From contig NZ_CP065534.1 of the NCBI RefSeq assembly GCF_015999465.1, forward strand, positions 1,612,001 to 1,676,000: 64,000 bases of DNA. The letters are read 5' to 3'. The notes beneath the pieces are model-generated. The model saw nothing but the letters and a program-made list of their open reading frames with translations, was not told the DNA's origin and made no database searches. Of the stretch, positions 58,782 to 64,000 are shown in pieces. Source of the DNA: Lonsdalea populi. Lineage in GTDB: Bacteria > Pseudomonadota > Gammaproteobacteria > Enterobacterales > Enterobacteriaceae. Made by a program: the position numbers and the translations under genes. Numbering within the stretch: position 1 is the first letter of the stretch; each line of letters opens with the position of its first letter.

Positions 58782-60107
58782 ATGACGAAGACATACAGTA
58801 TTGTGATTGTAGGCGGCGGGTCGACCTGGACGCCGGGGTTACTGAAGGCGCTATGCAAACGACAGAACACGTTTCCCTTGAGACGGGTGGTGATGTATGA
58901 CGTCAACGCCGAACGTCAGGCGGTGATCGGCGACTTTGCCCGACTGCTGTTCAGCGAAGAGTACCCGGCGCTGGATTTCTCCTACACGACGGACGTCGAA
59001 GAGGCGTTTCGGGATGTTGATTTCGTCTTCTGCCAGATGCGCACCGGCGGTTACGAAATGCGAGAAAAGGACGAAAAAATCCCGCTTTCATTGGGCGTCA
59101 TCGGTCAGGAGACCTGCGGGCCGGGAGGATTCGCCTACGGCATGCGTTCTATTGGCGACATGATTAAACTGGTGGAACAGGTGCGGGCGCGCTCGCCTCA
59201 GGCCTGGATTTTGAACTACACCAATCCGGCGGCCATCGTCGCCGATGCGCTGCGCGTCAAGTTTCCGGATGACAAACGCATTCTCAATATCTGCGACCAG
59301 CCGGTCAATCTGCTGCGTTCCTATGCCCGCATTTTGGGCCGCGACGTCAATGAGTTCGAACCGGTCTATTTCGGCCTTAACCACTTTGGCTGGTTTACGC
59401 ATTTGTACGATCGCCAGGGAACCGACCTGTTGCCGCAGCTGAAAAAGCTCATCCTCAATCAGGGATTCAAGCCCGCCGACGCAGAGCAGCGCGATGCCTC
59501 GTGGCTGAATACCTACGCGGTGGTGGCCGAGATGCTGCGGGATTTCCCTGACTATTTGCCGAACACCTATCTGCAATATTACCTGTACCCGGATTACAAG
59601 CTCAGCAAGCTGGACCCGAACTATACCCGCGCCAACGAGGTGATGGCGGGAAGGGAAAAACGCGTGTTTGAGACATGCCGAAAGGCGGTCGCCGCTGGAA
59701 CGACCAAAGACGCCAGCGTGGTACACAACGATGCGCACGGAGATATGATTGTCGAAGTCGCCGAATCCATCGCCTATAATCAGCATCGTATCTTCGTGGT
59801 GATCGTGGAGAACCACGGTCTGGTGAACAATCTGGATGACAGCGCGATGGTGGAAGTAGCGGCGACGCTCGGCATCAATGGTCCTCGGCCCTATGGGGTG
59901 GGCAATATTCCCACGTTCTATAAAGGGATGATCGAACAGCAGTTCGCCTACGAACGTCTGACGATTGAGGCCTGGTTTGAAGGGTCTTATGCCAAGGCGT
60001 TGCAGGCGCTGACGCTGAATCGGCTGGTGGTGGATGCGAAAAAGGCGCGCAAGGTGCTGGATGCGCTGATCGAGGCCAACCAAGGATATTGGCCGGCGTT
60101 GGCCTGA
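58782..60107 (+). CDS. 6-phospho-alpha-glucosidase, GH4
   Basis: A 441-residue GH4 enzyme: NAD-binding IVGGGSTWTPGLLKALC at the N-terminus, QETCGPGGFAYGMRSI, NYTNPAAIVADAL, ICDQPVNLLR with the metal-binding Cys, and GLNHFGWFTHLYD with the metal-binding His. It uses NAD+ and Mn2+ to split 6-phospho-alpha-glucosides made by the PTS. The start at 58782 gives the usual length; frames from 58665 overlap the permease gene. It is downstream of the interrupted permease on the same strand, so its physiological substrate supply may be lost. AglB and GlvA are the nearest relatives. Confidence 0.93.
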   Translation: MTKTYSIVIVGGGSTWTPGLLKALCKRQNTFPLRRVVMYDVNAERQAVIGDFARLLFSEEYPALDFSYTTDVEEAFRDVDFVFCQMRTGGYEMREKDEKIPLSLGVIGQETCGPGGFAYGMRSIGDMIKLVEQVRARSPQAWILNYTNPAAIVADALRVKFPDDKRILNICDQPVNLLRSYARILGRDVNEFEPVYFGLNHFGWFTHLYDRQGTDLLPQLKKLILNQGFKPADAEQRDASWLNTYAVVAEMLRDFPDYLPNTYLQYYLYPDYKLSKLDPNYTRANEVMAGREKRVFETCRKAVAAGTTKDASVVHNDAHGDMIVEVAESIAYNQHRIFVVIVENHGLVNNLDDSAMVEVAATLGINGPRPYGVGNIPTFYKGMIEQQFAYERLTIEAWFEGSYAKALQALTLNRLVVDAKKARKVLDALIEANQGYWPALA

Positions 60108-60128
60108 TGGCTGACGCGAACAAGAGGA

Positions 60129-60878
60129 TTATGGCGTGAAGAGAGGACGCAGCGGCGCGTCGAGGGTAAAGGTATAGCGCCGCTGATTGTAATAAACGTT
60201 GGAAAGCTCGAAGGGCCGCTCGTCAGCGAAAAAAGCGACGACGTTCGCGCGCAGCACCGGTTCGTCCCGTGCCAGCCCGAGAGCTTCCAGCACATCGACG
60301 GAGGGTAGCTCGGCGAAAATCTGTTTATGGCTGCCGACGGCGTCGTAGCCTTTGGATTTAAGGTAGGCGTACTTGGACTGATTCAGATCATGCTCGCTCA
60401 GGTCGGGAAACAGGGACTGAATCATCCAGGATTGTTCATACACAAACGGCGTGCCGTCAATCAACCGCAGGCGCACCATGTAGTGAACCGGCGTCTCTTG
60501 GTCTATGAGCAGGGCATGAGCCACCTCGGCGGTGGCGGGTTGCTGAGAAAAATTGAGCAGTTGGTTGACTATCTTGCGCTGCGTGCTGTTGGCGACTTCG
60601 CTGGAGGTCAGATGCTGGTCCAGCGGCAGTTGTACTTTTACCCGGGTATCCGGCTGAGCGACGAAGGTGCCGCGTCCGCGAAAGCGTTCAACCAGTCCCT
60701 GTCGAACCAGATAATCGACGGCTTTGCGCGCCGTCATCCGTGAAACCTGATATTGCTGACATATTTCCGCTTCGGTGGGGAGCGGGTCGCCGGGTTTCAG
60801 CGTGTTGTCATGGATTTGACGGGTCAGGATCTGCTCGATTTGCAGATAAAAAGGAACAAAGGAATGTTTATCAATCAT
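60129..60878 (-). CDS. GntR-family (HutC/UTRA) regulator of the alpha-glucoside locus
   Basis: A 249-residue repressor: winged HTH at residues 1-70 (LPTEAEICQQYQVSRMTARKAVDYLV and RFRGRGTFV) and a UTRA ligand-binding domain (residues 90-245). It converges with the GH4 gene, 21 bases apart. UTRA-GntR proteins often sense sugar phosphates, so it likely controls the PTS/GH4 genes. Confidence 0.9.
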   Translation of the reverse strand: MIDKHSFVPFYLQIEQILTRQIHDNTLKPGDPLPTEAEICQQYQVSRMTARKAVDYLVRQGLVERFRGRGTFVAQPDTRVKVQLPLDQHLTSSEVANSTQRKIVNQLLNFSQQPATAEVAHALLIDQETPVHYMVRLRLIDGTPFVYEQSWMIQSLFPDLSEHDLNQSKYAYLKSKGYDAVGSHKQIFAELPSVDVLEALGLARDEPVLRANVVAFFADERPFELSNVYYNQRRYTFTLDAPLRPLFTP

Positions 60879-61283
60879 CTTTATTCTTCCTCCATTGGTT
60901 TCAGCAGGTTAGATAGTATCGGGGGATAGTTATCTATACAAGCTTCCGCCTTTTTCCTCCACGTTCACGATATACCGCAGAGAACCGTGATTTGAATTTG
61001 GGCATCATGCTTATAAAATGGTGCGAGTTAAGAGACCCATTCCGCTCACGCTGCGATCAGCGTTACCCCTCGGCGGCCTCATTCATTGGAAATACTTGTG
61101 CGGGGCGATATTCAAGGGCGTAGCGAGGGCTTCGCTCGGAATAAAAACCATGCGCGCGTCATGTCCGCTATCCTCTGTCGGCACACGGAACGAAGCGGTG
61201 CTTTAGGCTAATCAGTCAATAACAAACAGACGTCCGGCGCGATTCAAACGGCAGCGGTTTCCCTCCGCGCCCAACTTTTAGGA
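60879..61283. other. Divergent region between GntR and LysR genes
   Basis: No gene other than a short motif-free frame (61018-61206). Promoters for both regulators are expected here. Confidence 0.4.
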
Positions 61284-62228
61284 ATGATGAAAATCGATAT
61301 CAAACAACTTATTTATCTGTGCAACCTGGAAAAGGCTCGCCACTTCGGCCGTGCTGCCGAAGCCAGTTTTGTCAGCCAGCCTACGCTCTCTATGCGACTC
61401 AAGAATCTGGAACGTGAGCTGGGACTGTCGCTTATCAATCGCGGCAATAATTTCGATGGATTCACGGCGGAAGGCGAGCGCGTGCTGGCGTGGGCGCGCG
61501 AGATGGTGGCGGGTTATCAAGGGCTGAAGCTGGAAGTCGACGCGCTGAAACGGGGCACGAGCGGGCTGTTACGCATCGGCGCCGTCCCACAGTGTGGTAT
61601 CGCAGTGCCGCAGATGCTGGCCGCAGTGCGCCATATCTATCCTGAATTGGCTTTCCAGGTATCGCTGTTTAGCGCGGATCGGCTTTTGGAGGCGCTGCAG
61701 GCGCATAACGTAGATGCCGGGATCGGCTTTTTTAAATCTGCAATGCTCGAAGAACCGCGTTTTCAGGTGATCTCGTTAGGCACGCCGCATATGGCTCTGT
61801 TGTTTAATCCGCAGCACTTTCCTTCGTTGCTGGGCGATAAGCCGCTCTCTCTGGCCGAAGTCGCCGAACTGCCGCTGTGTCTCACGGACACCGAACGCTA
61901 TTTACGCGGGTATCTGGATTTGCTCTGGCAGGACGCAGAGGTGACGCCGAAAGTGGTGGTGGAAAGCGACTCGGTTTTGCAACTCATTCAAAGCGTATTC
62001 GTCGGTCTGGGGTGCGGCATTGTGCCTCAAGGCAGCTTGTTGCCGGAAATGACGCCGGGGCTCGCATGGCGTAGCCTGACAATACCTTTGATGCCGCGCA
62101 CTACGGCCGTGGTCGTCGCCGGACAGGGGAAGGCAACGGCACTGGCCCAGCATTTTTTTAACGTGGCGACAGCGTGGTTAGCGCGACAAAACGCGGGAGG
62201 TAACGACGAAGCGACAAACGACGAGTGA
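61284..62228 (+). CDS. LysR-family transcriptional regulator
   Basis: A 314-residue protein, HTH at residues 1-62 (MKIDIKQLIYLCNLEKARHFGRAAEASFVSQPTLSMRL is the usual LysR layout) and an effector-binding domain (LLRIGAVPQCGIAVPQMLAAV). An ATG one codon later is an alternative start. It stands alone, converging on fabI. The regulated genes and effector are unknown; a metabolic regulator of the formate/benzoate-type groups is possible. Confidence 0.9.
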   Translation: MMKIDIKQLIYLCNLEKARHFGRAAEASFVSQPTLSMRLKNLERELGLSLINRGNNFDGFTAEGERVLAWAREMVAGYQGLKLEVDALKRGTSGLLRIGAVPQCGIAVPQMLAAVRHIYPELAFQVSLFSADRLLEALQAHNVDAGIGFFKSAMLEEPRFQVISLGTPHMALLFNPQHFPSLLGDKPLSLAEVAELPLCLTDTERYLRGYLDLLWQDAEVTPKVVVESDSVLQLIQSVFVGLGCGIVPQGSLLPEMTPGLAWRSLTIPLMPRTTAVVVAGQGKATALAQHFFNVATAWLARQNAGGNDEATNDE

Positions 62229-62260
62229 GGCATGAAGGGGGAGGGAGAGAAAAAGAAAAC

Positions 62261-62282
62261 AAGCGAGCCCGCAGGCTCGCTT
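62261..62282. terminator. Terminator between the LysR gene and fabI
   Basis: AAGCGAGCC-CGCA-GGCTCGCTT forms a 9-bp stem between convergent genes. Confidence 0.85.
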
Positions 62283-62292
62283 ACTCGAGGGA

Positions 62293-63081
62293 TCAATCCA
62301 GCTCCAGCTCGTTCATCGCAGCGATGTTGAAACCGCCGTCGACATGCAGAACTTCACCGGAGATCCCGGCAGCCAGATCGGAACACAGGAAGGCGGCGGA
62401 GTTGCCGACATCTTCGATGGTCACCACGCGGCGGATCGGCGTCACGGCTTCGCAGTGAGACAGCATCTTTTTAAAGTTCTTGATGCCGGATGCCGCCAGG
62501 GTACGGATCGGACCTGCGGAGATCGCGTTTACGCGCACGCCCTGAGCGCCCATGGCGTTCGCCATATAACGCACATTGGCTTCCAGGGACGCTTTCGCCA
62601 GACCCATCACATTATAGTTCGGGATGGCGCGCTCTGCGCCCAGGTAGGACAGCGTGACCAGCGCGGAATTTGGGTTCAGCATTTTGCGGCAGGCTTTCGC
62701 CATGGCGACGAAGCTGTAGGAGCTGATGTCGTGAGAGATAGCGAATCCTTCACGCGTCACGGCATCAACATAGTCGCCGTCCAACTGGTCGCCCGGCGCG
62801 AAGGCGATTGAGTGCACGAAACCATCAAAGTTCGGCCACACTTTCGCCAGTTCGGTGAACAGTGCTTCGATGCTGGCATCTTCCGCAACGTCACACGGCA
62901 GAACGATGTCAGAACCGAGCTCGCTGGCAAAACCTTCTACGCGAGACTTCAGCTTGTCGTTCTGATAAGTGAACGCCAGTTCGGCGCCTTCGCGTTGCAT
63001 CGCCTGTGCGATACCGAATGCGATGGAGCGGTTACTGGCAACGCCCGTTACCAGAATGCGCTTACCATTAAGAAAACCCAT
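62293..63081 (-). CDS. fabI: Enoyl-[acyl-carrier-protein] reductase (NADH), FabI
   Basis: A 262-residue SDR-fold enzyme matching E. coli Fab[21 protein letters not shown] is the cofactor motif, and the Tyr-x6-Lys catalytic pair is in YNVMGLAKA. It carries out the last step of each fatty acid elongation cycle and is the target of triclosan and isoniazid-like inhibitors. The Gly-to-Ser resistance site (GVAS region) appears wild type. The start at 63081 has AAGGATACT upstream. Position next to sapF matches E. coli. Confidence 0.97.
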   Translation of the reverse strand: MGFLNGKRILVTGVASNRSIAFGIAQAMQREGAELAFTYQNDKLKSRVEGFASELGSDIVLPCDVAEDASIEALFTELAKVWPNFDGFVHSIAFAPGDQLDGDYVDAVTREGFAISHDISSYSFVAMAKACRKMLNPNSALVTLSYLGAERAIPNYNVMGLAKASLEANVRYMANAMGAQGVRVNAISAGPIRTLAASGIKNFKKMLSHCEAVTPIRRVVTIEDVGNSAAFLCSDLAAGISGEVLHVDGGFNIAAMNELELD

Positions 63082-63236
63082 AGCAGTATCCTTGTGATCA
63101 TTATTGCTGCGATCGCCGTTAAAGCATGATTGATTAAGGGGGCGACCGGTGTGAATAAACCGGGCGATTCTAGCATGAGTGATGCCAGATGTAATACTTT
63201 GGTCATCACCGCTGCGTCATGCCCGGACGGGATAAG

Positions 63237-64000
63237 TTAAAGAACGCCGCCGTCGCTTCTCCAGGCGTCGGCGCTCAGTGCTTCGCCGAAATGGCTGGCG
63301 ATCAGACGCTTGGTTAAATCGTGCAGCGGCGCTGCCAAAACGTCCGCGGTACTCCCGCGCTCGACGACTTCGCCGTTATGCATGACCAGAATCTGATCGC
63401 TGATGTGTTTCATCATCCCCAGGTGCTGGGTCACGTAGATGTAGGAGATACCGTGTTTTTCCTGCAACTCCAGCATCAGGTTGATGATTTGCGAACGCAT
63501 GGACATATCCAGCGCCGCCAGCGCTTCGTCAGCCACAATGACTTTCGGTTGCAGAATGAGCGCTCGCGCCAGCCCAACGCGTTGCTTCTGGCCCGGTGCC
63601 AGCGCGTGCGGGTAATAGGAGGCGTGGTCGGCGCGCAGACCCACCTGGCGCAGCGCCAGATAGACGGCTTGTTCCCGCTCTTCGGGACCGAGTTGCGTAT
63701 TCAGCCGCAGCGGCAGTTCCAGCAACTGACCAATCCGCTGACGTGGATTCAGCGCGTTGCCGGCATCCTGAAAAATCATGCGAATACGCTGGCTGCGGTA
63801 GCCGTAATCGCCGTATTCGAGCGGATGGTCGTCAATCACCAACTGACCTGAGGTAGGCGGGAGCACGCCCGCCAGCATTTTCGCCAGGGTCGACTTCCCG
63901 GAACCGTTCTCGCCGATAATCGCCAGCGTTTGCCGCTCGCGCAGGGTAAAACTCACCGACTTGACCGCCTCGACGTGCTGCCGACGGAACAGGCCGGTGC
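63237..64000 (-). CDS. sapF: Peptide ABC transporter ATP-binding protein SapF, 5' end outside the window
   Basis: The reading frame is open at the right edge of the window, so the start lies beyond 64000. The visible part holds Walker A (GENGSGKSTLAKMLAG), the signature LAPGQKQRVGLARAL (SapF-type ALAPGQ), Walker B (VIVADEALAALD) and the H-loop (VTQHLG). It powers the SapABCDF putrescine/antimicrobial-peptide transporter. In E. coli sapF sits next to fabI on the same strand, as here. Confidence 0.94.
   Translation of the reverse strand, partial: TGLFRRQHVEAVKSVSFTLRERQTLAIIGENGSGKSTLAKMLAGVLPPTSGQLVIDDHPLEYGDYGYRSQRIRMIFQDAGNALNPRQRIGQLLELPLRLNTQLGPEEREQAVYLALRQVGLRADHASYYPHALAPGQKQRVGLARALILQPKVIVADEALAALDMSMRSQIINLMLELQEKHGISYIYVTQHLGMMKHISDQILVMHNGEVVERGSTADVLAAPLHDLTKRLIASHFGEALSADAWRSDGGVL

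Noticed and set aside
1..64000. CRISPR array, prophage or intact insertion sequence
   Set aside because: No regularly spaced repeats, phage structural genes, transposase or integrase was found.

Overview
The window looks like the chromosome of a plant-associated enterobacterium of the Pectobacteriaceae type (Dickeya/Brenneria/Lonsdalea/Pectobacterium). The right-hand 38 kb carries conserved enterobacterial blocks: mdtK-ribE-cfa-purR-ynhF-mepH, grxD-rnt-gloA-ydhL-slyA-slyB-anmK-mliC-pdxH-tyrS-pdxY-gstA, acnA-ribA-pgpB-lapA-lapB-pyrF-yciH-osmB-rnb, and fabI-sapF. Gene order and protein sequence fit that family; the genus is an inference.

The left-hand 25.5 kb (178-25682) lies between two complete tRNA-Val(GAC) genes on the minus strand. 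These two genes sit together in E. coli next to mdtK, so the intervening DNA looks like an accessory region. It holds, in order: a LuxR-type regulator; a one-module EntF-like NRPS (C-A-T-TE); a cyanide-insensitive cytochrome bd operon (cioA-cioB-DUF2474); a tight five-gene minus-strand operon (15615 down to 9896); a LysR regulator; an SDR; and an amine-utilisation group (polyamine-binding protein, aldehyde dehydrogenase, AraC regulator with a SnoaL-like domain, FAD amine oxidoreductase). No integrase, transposase or CRISPR array was seen.

The five-gene operon is the most interesting part. It encodes a PabA-like amidotransferase, a PabB-type aminodeoxychorismate synthase fused to a GNAT acetyltransferase, a histone-deacetylase-fold amidohydrolase fused to an AroQ chorismate mutase, a BacA-like non-aromatising prephenate decarboxylase, and an MFS exporter. 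Together they predict chorismate -> 4-amino-4-deoxychorismate -> 4-amino-4-deoxyprephenate -> non-aromatic decarboxylated keto acid -> (host aminotransferase) a 4-aminocyclohexa-2,5-dienyl-alanine of the amiclenomycin type, with built-in N-acetylation and deacetylation. The synthase gene is frameshifted at a 7-base C tract, so it may be off, phase-variable, or a sequencing error.

Other lesions outside the island suggest gene decay: mepH is a pseudogene (catalytic Cys to Gly plus frameshifts), acnA is frameshifted near its end by an 8-bp tandem duplication, and an alpha-glucoside PTS permease gene has a stop in place of its conserved GITEP Glu codon. Right of rnb are a YdeP-like molybdoenzyme, the alpha-glucoside PTS/GH4/GntR locus, a LysR regulator, fabI, and sapF, which runs off the window edge.
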